NCBI GenBank assembly: GCA_021498125.1
Contig: JAIZWL010000009.1
Location: 37,275 to 101,274, forward strand
DNA from: Candidatus Thorarchaeota archaeon
GTDB lineage: Archaea > Asgardarchaeota > Thorarchaeia > Thorarchaeales > Thorarchaeaceae
Direction: 5' to 3'
DNA length: 64,000 nt
A program made the translations under genes and the position numbers. Position 1 is the first letter of the stretch. Each line of letters starts with the position of its first letter. This document shows, piece after piece, positions 8,730 to 19,000 of this stretch. The notes under the pieces were generated by a model. It made no database searches. It saw only the letters and a program-made list of their open reading frames with translations, and was not told where the DNA came from.

Positions 8730-10130
8730 TTACTCTTTGTCTTCGTCTTTCTCTCCGAGACGCTTTGCTTTACCAAGGCGACGACTACTATCTACAGAGA
8801 GGCGTCGTGTGTCACGAGTTGAGAGATCATGTCCCTGTTTCCCTTCTGGAATTCCTTCCGCACGCTCACTTGGCCAGCTCTCTCCAGGTTCTGGAACGCG
8901 CTCGGCGATCTCTTCATCTACTTCTCCGGGAGCAAAGGTTTCTCCCTCTTCACGCGCGTGTGAGACAATCCGCTCGACGCGTTCGACTTTCAAGTAGTAT
9001 AGCATCGTGATCATTGCCACAATCGGGAACGCAAGAAGTTTGGCGATGTCGCGGAAGATGTAGGTCGCATATGTGGTTGTTCCCGACCAGTCAAAGATGT
9101 ACCAGCTTCCTAGAATCGAGGTCGGAGCACTGGCGGTCACTGCAATTATACTGTCTACATAGAAGAATCCGCTGGCGAGGAAGAAGGTCAATAATGGCCC
9201 AAAGTCCCTAAGGCGAGCACGGGATTCTTCGACGACCTCTGTGACCGTTCGTCCAATCCCACTCATCGCATAGATAAGGAAGAAGAGAGACATCCCGATA
9301 TCTACAGGTGTCATCTGTGGGGCACCAGTCCTTCTCATGACATTAACAAGGAAGTAACCCGCATAGACCGCAACGAAGACGGTCAGAAGTGCGATATTGA
9401 GCGCAGCACCCTTCTTTGCGTATCTGAAAAATGTGAACAGTGCCACCATTGCAAACAAGCCAAGCATTCCCATTGCTGCCACGAGGAATGGCCATTGGAT
9501 CGTGATATTGGTCATAAATTCGCTGAAGACTGACCCAATGATCGCATCAATGCCGAACAAATTGTTTGGGATGATGACCAAGGCAAGGAGGATCTCGGCT
9601 CCGATTATGCCTATACCAATGAGCAAAACGATGAAGCTACCAATTCCAATCGCAAGACCTCCCTTTTTGGGCTCCGCAATTGTTGCAAGTCGTAGACTTG
9701 TTCGTGAGGACAGGTATGCTTGAAATGCGATCCAGCCAACCCAACAGAACATGGAGAATGCAAGTAATCCAATCTCTCCGATTGCGATGGAGAGAAAGAC
9801 CGAGATTGCGAATGAGACCGCTAGCCATGCAAGGCCTTTGAATTCGGTAACATGACCCCGCCCGCGTCGAGTGATCCAGAGTCGATCCATCTTTAATCCG
9901 GTGAGAAGCGTTCCAATACCAAAGTAGATCGTACCAGTCGCTCCCACATACACGAACGTTCCGACAAGAAACTGTTCAACCGTCGTACCTACAAAAAGCG
10001 TGATCAACCATGATACAAATAGTGCCAGAAACGTCGTTGCTACGAAAATTATCAGATATGCAACATATCGTCGCGTCTTGAAGAACACTTTGAGTCCATT
10101 TATTATTCCAGAGAGAATCGGGATTCCCAA
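8730..10130 (-). CDS. Polytopic membrane protein, unknown
   Basis: A 466-residue integral membrane protein with roughly ten hydrophobic segments, beginning at about residue 22 (VAYLIIFVATTFLALFVSWL) and ending near residue 390 (LLAFPIVAMITMLYYL). The last 75 residues are hydrophilic and highly charged (many Glu, Arg, Lys), a cytoplasmic tail. No transporter signature, nucleotide-binding site or catalytic motif is visible, and I do not recognise the family. It is a single gene, convergent with the winged-helix regulator across a bidirectional terminator. The C-terminal tail suggests docking to a soluble partner, but none is indicated by the neighbourhood. Confidence 0.8.
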   Translation of the reverse strand: MGIPILSGIINGLKVFFKTRRYVAYLIIFVATTFLALFVSWLITLFVGTTVEQFLVGTFVYVGATGTIYFGIGTLLTGLKMDRLWITRRGRGHVTEFKGLAWLAVSFAISVFLSIAIGEIGLLAFSMFCWVGWIAFQAYLSSRTSLRLATIAEPKKGGLAIGIGSFIVLLIGIGIIGAEILLALVIIPNNLFGIDAIIGSVFSEFMTNITIQWPFLVAAMGMLGLFAMVALFTFFRYAKKGAALNIALLTVFVAVYAGYFLVNVMRRTGAPQMTPVDIGMSLFFLIYAMSGIGRTVTEVVEESRARLRDFGPLLTFFLASGFFYVDSIIAVTASAPTSILGSWYIFDWSGTTTYATYIFRDIAKLLAFPIVAMITMLYYLKVERVERIVSHAREEGETFAPGEVDEEIAERVPEPGESWPSERAEGIPEGKQGHDLSTRDTRRLSVDSSRRLGKAKRLGEKDEDKE

Positions 10131-10286
10131 ATGCGTTACCTCCCTTTACTTCTCATATCGCATTTGCTGTTTTAAGCTTTGCACGCGCGTGTTTCTTGAG
10201 CAGTTTCAGATGTTTTCCCTGTTATTACTGTTTTTTACAACCATTAATTTATGGTAACAGTCTCGTATTGTGGTTCTAAAGATATT

Positions 10287-10310
10287 AAACAAACGTTTGT
10301 TTTTATATAA
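10287..10310 (+). promoter_or_regulatory. Operator palindrome abutting a TATA box
   Basis: AAACAAACGTTTGTTT (10287-10302) is a perfect 16-bp palindrome, directly followed by TTATATAA (10303-10310), a near-ideal archaeal TATA box. A repressor dimer bound there would cover the BRE/TATA region. Expected transcription start is near 10332, about 410 bases upstream of the beta-helix gene, so the transcript would have a long leader or be a separate RNA. The TATA box is symmetric and could also fire toward the membrane-protein gene at 10130. Confidence 0.6.
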
Positions 10311-10604
10311 AGCTCAGTTATAGACATGTTTAATAGTGGTTACGTTTCTACTACGTTTGTGGTCAGGTATGATCCGCAGGGCCTAGTTTTCGTAACATGC
10401 CCTCATTTACAACTCCCCCCCCTCCTACCACAACTTGCTCTGCGGAACTCTGGCCACACCTTTTCTCTACGAGCCTATTCTCCTGAGTGTCAATTTTCTA
10501 TGGTCGCGTGCTCTAAAAGACGGGATCATGTTATCATTGAATGATACATGGTAGCACGATCGACACATTCTGGTGTTCTTGCGTTTTACAAGTGACCGTT
10601 GATA

Positions 10605-10627
10605 AAAACCAGAGTTTATTAACAAAT
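10605..10627 (+). promoter_or_regulatory. Shared 23-bp upstream element, copy 1
   Basis: This 23-bp stretch, with core CCAGAGTTTATTAACAAAT, is identical to 15940-15962 and lies 114 bases before the ATG at 10742. The TTTATTAA part could be a TATA box with an A-rich BRE before it, giving a leader of 85-90 bases. The flanking sequences of the two copies are much less alike, so the element itself is under constraint or was copied recently. Confidence 0.55.
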
Positions 10628-10741
10628 AGTGTGGTTGAGTCTTTACGATAGAAGCACCCGGCGCCAAACTGAGGGTGGAGATAGGAAAGCAAAGATCTGA
10701 GTTTTTGTTATGGTCCTGTCAACGGGTGGTCAGTTATCGTT

Positions 10742-13700
10742 ATGTTCAACGAGGAAAAAGGTATGTATAGAAGCTACAGCAAGGGAACTTTGCTTTTCCT
10801 GTTGATGATTTTGCCATCTCTCATGGTCGTGCCACTTATTGCTGCTCCGCAAACCACTAGACTCGCGGCAAGTCCTCCACCTGAGGTTGTTCAGGTGGCT
10901 GGAGCACGATTGTCAACGTATACAGAGCATGTTCCTATTATTATTAAATCCACGCAGGACTTTATATCTCAGGGATGGCCTGGGTCTGGAACCGAACTTG
11001 ATCCGTTTCTCATCTTAGGATTGAATATCTCTTATGATGTGGGTCTTGTCATTATTAACATCACGAACACTGATGCATACTTCAAGATCGTGGACTGTGT
11101 GGCCAATCAATTGACCTCGGGGATTGCAACAATTCTCTTCGAGAATGTTTCGCATGCCACTATTGAGTATTCAACAGTCACGGGTCAAAAAACAGGGATT
11201 GAACTTGTAAATGCAACAAACACAGCTATTAGTCATGTTGATGTTACTGTGACTGGTTTTGCCAATGCGGCATACATTACAGACGCGGATCATGTTTCTG
11301 TGTCGAATTGTATCTTCAACTCGACGTTTTATCATCTCACGATAGTGGGGTCTAACTTTTTGAGTATCCGCGATACATCCTTTGTTGGTACAGCCCTTTG
11401 GTTCTCTTTATATATTTCTAATTCAAATCACACAACAATTTCTGGGTTAGACGTTGTCACGGCCTTTTATTTTGCATGGGTTGTGGACAGTTTCGGATTT
11501 AGTGTTGATGGTTCAACTGGGACCGATTTGACTGACGGGTTTATGTTTGACAATGTGCATGATATTCGCATTATTGATACATCTATATCCGCTGTTGATT
11601 ATGGTGTTCAGGTGTCTTCTAGTGTTGTCAATATGACGATTGACGGTTGCCAGATCACTACGTCTTCAGATCGTGCAATAACCATGAACTCTGGTAATCT
11701 TACGCGGATTATCAATAATCATATTTATTCTTCGCATGATGGTATCTATATTAGTACAGCTCGTGACTTGGAATTATCCGGCAATGTAATTGAAGATATT
11801 GTCAACTCAAATGCAGTTACTATTAGTGGCTGCACGAACCTGATCATTCGTGATAATACAATCCGTTCTATTTCATCTGGACACGGAATTGCATTGAACA
11901 AAATAGCCAACATTTCTATAACCGGAAATACACTCTATGATGTGTCTAACTATGCAATCAGTGGTACGTACCTCAATGATACCCTGATCGCTTCTAACAC
12001 GATTTCAGCAACGTTGCGTGCTGTATATGCTCAAAATGACAACAGGTTGCTGATCACTTCTAACACTTTTTCAGAATCGGACTATGCAGGATATATCGCC
12101 TTTTCCGATGATGTAAATGTGAGTTATAACACCGCAACTGACCTTGATGATTCAGGATTTTACTTTTCAGGAATAGATACCAACTTGGTCATTGTGGGAA
12201 ATGAGATTGTGGACGCCAATAACTATGGGATCCACATTGTTGGTAGCTCGCATTCATTGGTTGAACGAAATATGGTGATGCAAGCATTTACCTGCATCAA
12301 TCTAGGAACCTCACCAAATAGCACCGTACAGTCGAATGTTGTACAAGACTTCAGATCCAGTGGTCTTTCAATCTCTACCTCTGGAGATAGTGAGATCCTG
12401 AACAACACGGCTATCGCAAGTCGTATCGCTACCGTTGGGATTTTGGTTACTGGAGCTCAAAGTGGCTATACGTTCTCTGGAAATCAGATGTATGCGTGTG
12501 GCTTCAAAATCTTACGTTCAGGGATCACCCCAAGTCCTAATGTCTATACTATGAACAATAATACTATTGGTGGCCTTCCCGTCTATTATGGACTGAATAA
12601 GAACGGAATAAGTATCGATGGTTCTCAATATGGTCAAGTTATTCTTGTTAATTCCACCAACGTCTTAGTCCAAAACGGTAGTTTTGTCAGGAGTACCATT
12701 GGTATCAGTTTACTGTTTAGTAACTTTACCACAATTGATGGGGTTCATGTCGTTGAGCCACGTTATGGAGTTGAGTTACAGTATTCTCATAATGTGACCA
12801 TAAAGAACTCAAGTTTTCTTGGCGGTAGTGCAGGTCGCGGAGTGTACTTGGAACGTTCTTCGAATCTCACAATTATGAATAGTGAGTTCACTAAATTTAC
12901 CGGGTCTCCAGCAATCGACCTTAATCAGGCGAGCGTCTTTTTGATCACGAATGTGTCAATCTCTGACTCTTATGATGGTCTGACCTTGAATGACATCCTC
13001 AATCTGACATTGTTATATTCGACATTCGAAAATATTGCTCATTATGGAATGTATGCCTCTGGTAATTCTGATTTTGCACAAATCTATTCTTGTACATTCA
13101 TTAATGCCAGCTTTTCGATTCGGATTATTGACCAGACGAGTGACTGGGTCATTGACTCTTCGACATTCTTGTATTCGCCTACTGCCGCAATTAAAACAGG
13201 TTCACCCCATAGTGATTACATCAACATTACGAATTGCTATTTCGAAGGCAATGATTATGGTATCTATAGCCAGTATGCTGACTATTGGAGGATCACTGGA
13301 AACACCTTCCGATGGAATATCCAAATGGGTATCTACTTGTCTGCTATGACCAGTCCTATTATCTATTCCAACACCTTTGTTGGTAACAAAAATGCCAACG
13401 GCTATGATACGGCCAGTCACTTCTGGGACGATGGTGTGGATACTGGAAATGCATGGGACGACTATTCGGGTTCTGGTTCTTATCCCGTTTCCGGTGGTGG
13501 TGGTGCTACGGATCGCTATCCTACAAAGTATCTTCCCACTTCACCTATTGTCAGCACTCCACTGGACGTGTCCTATGCAGAGGGGACAGAGCATTACTTT
13601 TTGACATGGAACGCCTATGATGACTATCTTGTCAGTTGGAATGTCACTTGTGATGGTGCCCTCTTTGCAGCAGACGCATGGAACTATGACGATGTAACTC

Positions 13701-14494
13701 TTGACATCGGTGGTCTTGCGTATGGCGATTACACGTTCGTGATCACCCTTCGTGATAATGATGCGAATACGGTCCAAGACACTGTGCTTGTTTATGTCTA
13801 TGATGGGACTGCACCTCAGATTGAAGGACCCTTTACAATGATCGCGTTCGTGGGCGCTTCTGGTCAGGTACTTGCTTGGAACGTTAGTGATCTGCATCCT
13901 GCCAATTATTCGCTCTACGTGGATGATACGTTGACCGTGGAGGATGACTGGACCACGGGGACCATCACCTATGACGTGAGTGGTCTTGCAGTCGGCGATC
14001 ACGAGGTCCGGCTTGTAGTCCGTGATATCAGTCGCAATGAGACCTCGAATACTGTGTTGGTGCGGATGATCCAAGACGTCACAAGTCCATCGGTTGACTC
14101 ACCCGCGGACTTGACCATCTACTATGGCTCGATTGGCAATACTGTCGTCTGGACCCCAACCGACCTCTATCCTGAGAGCTACACGGTGACGCTCAATGGA
14201 ACCGCTGTTGCCTCCGGTGATTGGTCCGGCGCAAAGATTGTCATTAATGTGGATGGCCTTGACCTAGGTGTGCACCAGTTCACTCTGACAGTCTATGACG
14301 CGTCAGGGAACAGTGCATCTGATGAGGTCGCAGTCACCGTCGTCTCCTCGCCTTGGGCCCCAGCATCAACGACCACCGTCACTCCATCTGCGCCCATTGA
14401 TCCATTATTGATAGGTCTGGTCGTGGCTGGCGTGGCAGGTGCCATTATCATTGTTGTCGTATTGTACATGCTCAAGAAGCGACGAGCTGCGTAG
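10742..14494 (+). CDS. Giant secreted, membrane-anchored parallel beta-helix protein
   Basis: 1250 residues (or 1243 if ATG 10763 is used). A Sec signal peptide covers about residues 8-36 (hydrophobic LLFLLMILPSLMVVPLI). The region from about 50 opens with the NosD-type entry motif GWPGSGTELDPFL. Several hundred residues of parallel beta-helix repeats (PbH1) follow, rich in N-x-T/S turns and Asn ladders. The helix closes with GNAWDDYSGSG near residue 905. Three Ig-like repeats follow (DGTAPQIEGP, DVTSPSVDSP and similar), then a Thr/Pro stalk, one membrane helix and the basic stop-transfer tail KKRRAA. It should stand on the outside of the cell as an adhesin, S-layer-associated or polysaccharide-binding protein. 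Numerous N-glycosylation sequons support surface exposure. It has a close paralogue at 16082 with the same architecture and length. Confidence 0.9.
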   Translation: MFNEEKGMYRSYSKGTLLFLLMILPSLMVVPLIAAPQTTRLAASPPPEVVQVAGARLSTYTEHVPIIIKSTQDFISQGWPGSGTELDPFLILGLNISYDVGLVIINITNTDAYFKIVDCVANQLTSGIATILFENVSHATIEYSTVTGQKTGIELVNATNTAISHVDVTVTGFANAAYITDADHVSVSNCIFNSTFYHLTIVGSNFLSIRDTSFVGTALWFSLYISNSNHTTISGLDVVTAFYFAWVVDSFGFSVDGSTGTDLTDGFMFDNVHDIRIIDTSISAVDYGVQVSSSVVNMTIDGCQITTSSDRAITMNSGNLTRIINNHIYSSHDGIYISTARDLELSGNVIEDIVNSNAVTISGCTNLIIRDNTIRSISSGHGIALNKIANISITGNTLYDVSNYAISGTYLNDTLIASNTISATLRAVYAQNDNRLLITSNTFSESDYAGYIAFSDDVNVSYNTATDLDDSGFYFSGIDTNLVIVGNEIVDANNYGIHIVGSSHSLVERNMVMQAFTCINLGTSPNSTVQSNVVQDFRSSGLSISTSGDSEILNNTAIASRIATVGILVTGAQSGYTFSGNQMYACGFKILRSGITPSPNVYTMNNNTIGGLPVYYGLNKNGISIDGSQYGQVILVNSTNVLVQNGSFVRSTIGISLLFSNFTTIDGVHVVEPRYGVELQYSHNVTIKNSSFLGGSAGRGVYLERSSNLTIMNSEFTKFTGSPAIDLNQASVFLITNVSISDSYDGLTLNDILNLTLLYSTFENIAHYGMYASGNSDFAQIYSCTFINASFSIRIIDQTSDWVIDSSTFLYSPTAAIKTGSPHSDYINITNCYFEGNDYGIYSQYADYWRITGNTFRWNIQMGIYLSAMTSPIIYSNTFVGNKNANGYDTASHFWDDGVDTGNAWDDYSGSGSYPVSGGGGATDRYPTKYLPTSPIVSTPLDVSYAEGTEHYFLTWNAYDDYLVSWNVTCDGALFAADAWNYDDVTLDIGGLAYGDYTFVITLRDNDANTVQDTVLVYVYDGTAPQIEGPFTMIAFVGASGQVLAWNVSDLHPANYSLYVDDTLTVEDDWTTGTITYDVSGLAVGDHEVRLVVRDISRNETSNTVLVRMIQDVTSPSVDSPADLTIYYGSIGNTVVWTPTDLYPESYTVTLNGTAVASGDWSGAKIVINVDGLDLGVHQFTLTVYDASGNSASDEVAVTVVSSPWAPASTTTVTPSAPIDPLLIGLVVAGVAGAIIIVVVLYMLKKRRAA

Positions 14495-14504
14495 TGCCAT
14501 AGAT

Positions 14505-14552
14505 CTGTTTGGGGATGCGTTATCCCTAAACAGCCCCTATTTTTCTTTTTTA
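14505..14552 (+). terminator. Terminator after the first beta-helix gene
   Basis: CTGTTTGGGGAT, a 5-base loop and ATCCCTAAACAG pair over 12 bases with one G-T pair. A long T-rich run follows (TATTTTTCTTTTTT). It starts 10 bases after the stop codon. Confidence 0.85.
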
Positions 14553-14717
14553 TTACTTTGTCTTTAGTTATGTATATTCTATAGGTAAGTGGTGGTCTAT
14601 GGTTCACATCAACCGAATTCGCAACTGGTAAATTTCGTTTCGTTGCTGTTAGGTTTGAATGACAGTACATAGTAGATTTTCTTATTATGTGCAGTTAACC
14701 TTTGATATGCGAGTACA

Positions 14718-15779
14718 ATGCAGAGTCCAGAGCAGATTCCCATCTTAGCAGTATCTGTAATTATCACGGCCATTGGTCTGGGAGTGATCTACCGAGGTTG
14801 GTGGAAGACACGCAACCTTACTGCATTCCTGTACGCCCTCACAATTACCGCTTTTTCAGGAATGGCCCTCGATCTTCTTCTTGATCAGACCTACATGCCA
14901 TTTCGGCAAGCGGACATTATTATCAATGGGGAGCGGTTGTGGATCTCAAATATGCTACTTGCAATTTTTGTAATCGCGGGGTATCTCGCATGGTATTTTG
15001 CAATCATTGTGTCACAATACGAGTTTCCTCCCTCACGGACTCTCTTAGTTGCATTTTTGGCGGGAGGGTCGCTTCTCGGAGCAGTTCTTAGAGCAGACTG
15101 GTCAAGTGATTTAGTCCTTCTACTTCAGCTTCTTGCCTTTGCTATCCTTATTGTTGAGATAATCAGATATGGGGTACGAGTCTTACGAGTCAAGCGGCAA
15201 TTAGAGGAACGTAGGCAGCTTCTCATGTACTTCTTGGGATTTGTTGTCTGGATTATTGCGGGCCCGGTGGGTATTGTTGCAGATAGCCTGAATCTTGGAA
15301 GCTTTGGCCACACGCTCTGGGTATTTCCATACAGCTTTGGGCTTCTAATTGTGGCTTATGTTGTTGCAAAAAATCCGCGTGTGTTGATCATTAGTGAGAC
15401 CCAAGCATACGACTACATGGTACTGGATGGTGAAGGCTCTCTCATATTCGCACACCGGATTCTCGAGTATAGCCGAAGTATCGATCTGGAATTATTAGGC
15501 TCTGCAATGTCCGGGGTACTATCACTGTTCAAGGAGATGCTTGGTTCCGAGCAGGAACTCAATGGTATCAATCATGGTGATGTGCGGATTCTTGTCGAGC
15601 ATGGGTTAAAGACAACACATCTTCTTGTTGCATCCCGTGAAACTCCTACTTTCCGACAGATTCTCCGTAATCTTGTACTGGAGTTTGAGACTAATTATAG
15701 AGATGAATTGGTTGCGGAGGCGCCCTTAGTGACCGCATACGACTCGTTTCGAGAACGAATTGAATCAGTCCTGATCTAA
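14718..15779 (+). CDS. Seven-helix membrane protein with C-terminal longin/roadblock-like domain
   Basis: 353 residues. Seven hydrophobic segments fill residues 8-225, from PILAVSVIITAIGLGVIY to FPYSFGLLIVAYVVA. The C-terminal 125 residues are soluble and begin YDYMVLDGEGSLIFAH, a strand-turn-strand like the start of longin and roadblock domains (a hydrophobic strand, D-G-E-G, then a second strand). An amphipathic helix (SGVLSLFKEMLG), further strands (GDVRILVEHG, THLLVAS) and a long helix follow. Longin-type domains bind small GTPases in eukaryotes and are abundant in Asgard archaea. The 7TM part resembles 7TM sensor modules of signalling proteins. It probably senses something at the membrane and recruits a partner such as a GTPase; that is inference. 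It lies between the two beta-helix genes, on the same strand. Confidence 0.75.
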   Translation: MQSPEQIPILAVSVIITAIGLGVIYRGWWKTRNLTAFLYALTITAFSGMALDLLLDQTYMPFRQADIIINGERLWISNMLLAIFVIAGYLAWYFAIIVSQYEFPPSRTLLVAFLAGGSLLGAVLRADWSSDLVLLLQLLAFAILIVEIIRYGVRVLRVKRQLEERRQLLMYFLGFVVWIIAGPVGIVADSLNLGSFGHTLWVFPYSFGLLIVAYVVAKNPRVLIISETQAYDYMVLDGEGSLIFAHRILEYSRSIDLELLGSAMSGVLSLFKEMLGSEQELNGINHGDVRILVEHGLKTTHLLVASRETPTFRQILRNLVLEFETNYRDELVAEAPLVTAYDSFRERIESVLI

Positions 15780-16081
15780 TCTGGACGTTGTTTCGATCTA
15801 CTCGGATGTTTAAGTTGTATTCATCGGTGTTCATCAGGCCTTAGGAATGCAGGAATGATTTGGGACCTATGTGCTGTCCCCACAAGCAAGAAGTATGAAT
15901 CCACTTTGACATCGCTCCACCATTAATATCACATTTCAGAAAACCAGAGTTTATTAACAAATGTGGCAATTAGCGAATGATGCATCCGCCACCAGTTTGT
16001 GGGAATTGAAAGGTGATAAAGGCCACTTGTTTATGAAGTTGGTCTACCGTTGAAGGTGGATGCCTGGAAGTTAAAACAGAG
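15780..16081. other. Intergenic leader region of the second beta-helix gene
   Basis: About 300 bases with no reading frame of note. The right half contains the shared 23-bp element and the probable untranslated leader of the beta-helix gene. The left half should hold the 3' end of the 7TM gene; no strong hairpin terminator is visible there. Confidence 0.4.
15940..15962 (+). promoter_or_regulatory. Shared 23-bp upstream element, copy 2
   Basis: Identical to 10605-10627 and 119-128 bases before the start of the second beta-helix gene, depending on which GTG is used. It is the only long exact match I noticed between the two upstream regions. It probably contains the TATA box (TTTATTAA) plus a site for a common regulator. 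Confidence 0.55.
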
Positions 16082-19000
16082 GTGAATCATGTGCAACAAA
16101 GATCTATTTTAGGACTGGCACTTGTTCTCGTGATGATTCTTCCGGCTTTTGTTGTGATGCCATTGGTCAATACTCGTAGTAACATGATATCTACTGAGAA
16201 TATTGTCCATGGTGGAGTTCAGACCGCAGGAGCAAGATTATCAGGATATACAAACCATGTGCCAATTATTATTAGCAAGGCTCAGGATTTCATAACCCAA
16301 GGATGGCCCGGTTCAGGTACAGAACTAGATCCGTTCCTAATCTCAGGATTGAACATTACTTATGATGTGAATCTGGTGTCGATAAATATTACAAACACCG
16401 ATGCTCATTTCAAGATTGTAGACTGTGTGATAAACCAGCTTTCGAGTTCATTTTATGCAATTTATCTTGCCAATGTTTCCCATGCATCGATTGAATACAC
16501 GACCCTAGCTTCAAAGGGGGATGGGATTTTCCTTTCCAATGCAACATCGACTAGAGTGATGAATACAGACTTGACTATAAATTCGTCTGGTTTTAATGCT
16601 GTCCGCATAATCTCATCTGATGATGTCGTAGTTCAAGATTGTGTTATCACTGCATCAAGTGGTCGTGCGGTTTATTTGACTGACTCGAATAACCTCTTAG
16701 TCAAAGATATTTCATTTGAGGGGTCGTTATCTTACTATGGAATATTTCTCTATAATTCCAATTCCACTTCCATAATGGGTTTTATTGCGGATACGACATT
16801 CACCATTGCCTATGCTTCATATGTTCGTGATTTCTCTATTACTGGCTCTGGCGGCACTAATCTTAACTACGGGGTTCGGCTGGATAATGCCCAAAATGTG
16901 ACCATTTCCAACACGAATATTACTAGCAGTAGCTATGGTATCTATGTATTGGGGGGTGTGGTTTCAGATATTACTATTAAGGGTTGTCGTATCTCCTCGT
17001 CAAATAATTATGGAATTTATAGTGTTGTAAGTACAAATAATACCCAAATATTGAACAACAGGATCTTCTCATCACTGCATGGGATCATGCTTCAGTCTTC
17101 ATTTGGTGTTTCGATAATCGGCAATACCATTGAGGACATTAGTAAAGGGAAAGTGATGGTCCTATCTAACTCTCAAGATTTGGTATTGACAGACAATACA
17201 ATCTCGCAAGTCAGTCTTGGTGAAGCAATCTACTTGTTTCATGTTGTCAATGCTACTGTTTCGAGAAACGCAATCTCACATGTTGCCACCTATGCAATAT
17301 ATGCAGATACAGTCAACGAAACAACGGTCATGGATAACACCATAACTGATGTAGACACTGGAATTTACTGTGACACCACGTACCAGTGGGACATTATTTC
17401 TAATACCGTTGAGTTAGCCACTAGCACAGGCATATACGTCAGTAGTTCTGGTGATTTTAATGTGAGCTACAATACAGTATCTAACGTTGACAGTGAAGGA
17501 ATCTACACGGATACTCTTACAGGTGATCTCTTTGTTGTTGGCAATGATGTTTCGCAAACCGGGGATGCTGGCATCTATGTTTCAGACATTTCAAAACCCC
17601 TTGTAGAAAATAATACATTGAATCAGGTGTATGAGGGTATCTATGTATCCGCAGCTCCCAATTGTACAGTCCGTTTCAACCAGATCTGGGATGCAACCTA
17701 TGCTGGAATCAATACTTGGATGATCTATGACGGAAAGATATTGAACAACACCATTGGTGCTGGTCCTAAAATTGGCATCTATCTGATGTACGCTAATAAT
17801 GCGACCATCTTTGGCAATACAATGACAGAGTGTGGAATTTATTTTCCATTCGGCCACTCCTTGGCTTTCTATGTCTTGGACCTGTCTTATAACACAGTGA
17901 ACGGGCTGCCTGTCTATTATGCCCTAAATCATAATGGGTTGACTATTGATGGGAACTCCTATGGTCAGATCTTTATTGTCAACTCAACGAACATTCTTGT
18001 TCAAAATGGTTCCTTCATAAATCCGACAGTTGCTTTTCAAGCCCTTTACAGTGACTTTATCACGATTGATAAGATCCATGTTGAGTCCATTTATTTTGGC
18101 ATTGGATTTGGGCACTGTAATAACTTGACCCTCACAAATCTGTATCTCAAAGGCAGTTCTGGGCGAATCGGAATTGAGTTATACACTACGATCAATGTGA
18201 CAATCACCGAGGCTGCGCTTTATGATTGGAGTCACACAACAGATGGTAATGGGATTTACGCATATTATGGTGAGGTGTTTACCCTGACCAATTTGACAAT
18301 AGTTGGATCCTACTATGGTATCTATGCCTCGAATACTGATAATGTGACCCTTACAAATACGATAGTGAAGGATACTATATCTCGTGGTATTTATGCTGTC
18401 AGTTCAGAGTACTGGGAGGTCCATGAGAGTGAATTTTTGACGTCTCTCTATGGTATCTACCTCTACCTAGGTTCGACTCATTGGATCATCGACAACTCAA
18501 AATTCCTCTACAGTGGTTATGATGGGATACGAAGCACATCTTCAACTGGTGATTATAATAACGTGACCAATTGTCTGTTTGAAGGTAATCGTGATGGTGC
18601 CTATATCTCCTCTGGAGATTACTGGGCATTCATTGGAAATACCTTCAGGTGGAACACGAGGTATGGACTGCATGTAACTGGAATGGCTGGTCCCGTTATC
18701 TATTCAAACACGTTCGTAGGTAACATGGACGAGAATGGATATGATACTGGTACTCATTACTGGGACAATGGTGTTGACACTGGAAATGCATGGGATGATT
18801 ATTCGGGTTCTGGTGCATATGATGTTCCTGGTGGTGGCGGTACTCAGGATCGCTATCCATCAAAGTATCTTCCTACATTCCCCATTGTAAGTATGCTTCC
18901 GGATGTATCTTATGCAGAGGGAACAGAACATTACCTCCTGACTTGGTACGCATATGATGACTATCTTGTCAGCTGGAATGTCACCAGAGATGGTCTTCTT

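Larger units (their letters stand above)
10131..10741. other. Long intergenic region upstream of the first beta-helix gene
   Basis: 611 bases without a convincing gene, between divergent transcription units. It holds a palindrome fused to a TATA box at 10287-10310 and the 23-bp element at 10605-10627 that recurs upstream of the second beta-helix gene. A 72-codon frame at 10326 is not believable as protein. A long leader or a small RNA made from the TATA box at 10303 is possible. Confidence 0.4.

Noticed and set aside
10326..10544. 72-codon frame after the TATA box at 10303
   Set aside because: No ribosome binding site, composition unlike protein, and the ATG lies slightly upstream of the expected transcription start.
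10628..10741. Known riboswitch in the leaders of the beta-helix genes
   Set aside because: Some short similarities (GCAAAG, GGTGG) to c-di-GMP and other classes, but the conserved cores are not present and I could not fold a matching structure by eye.
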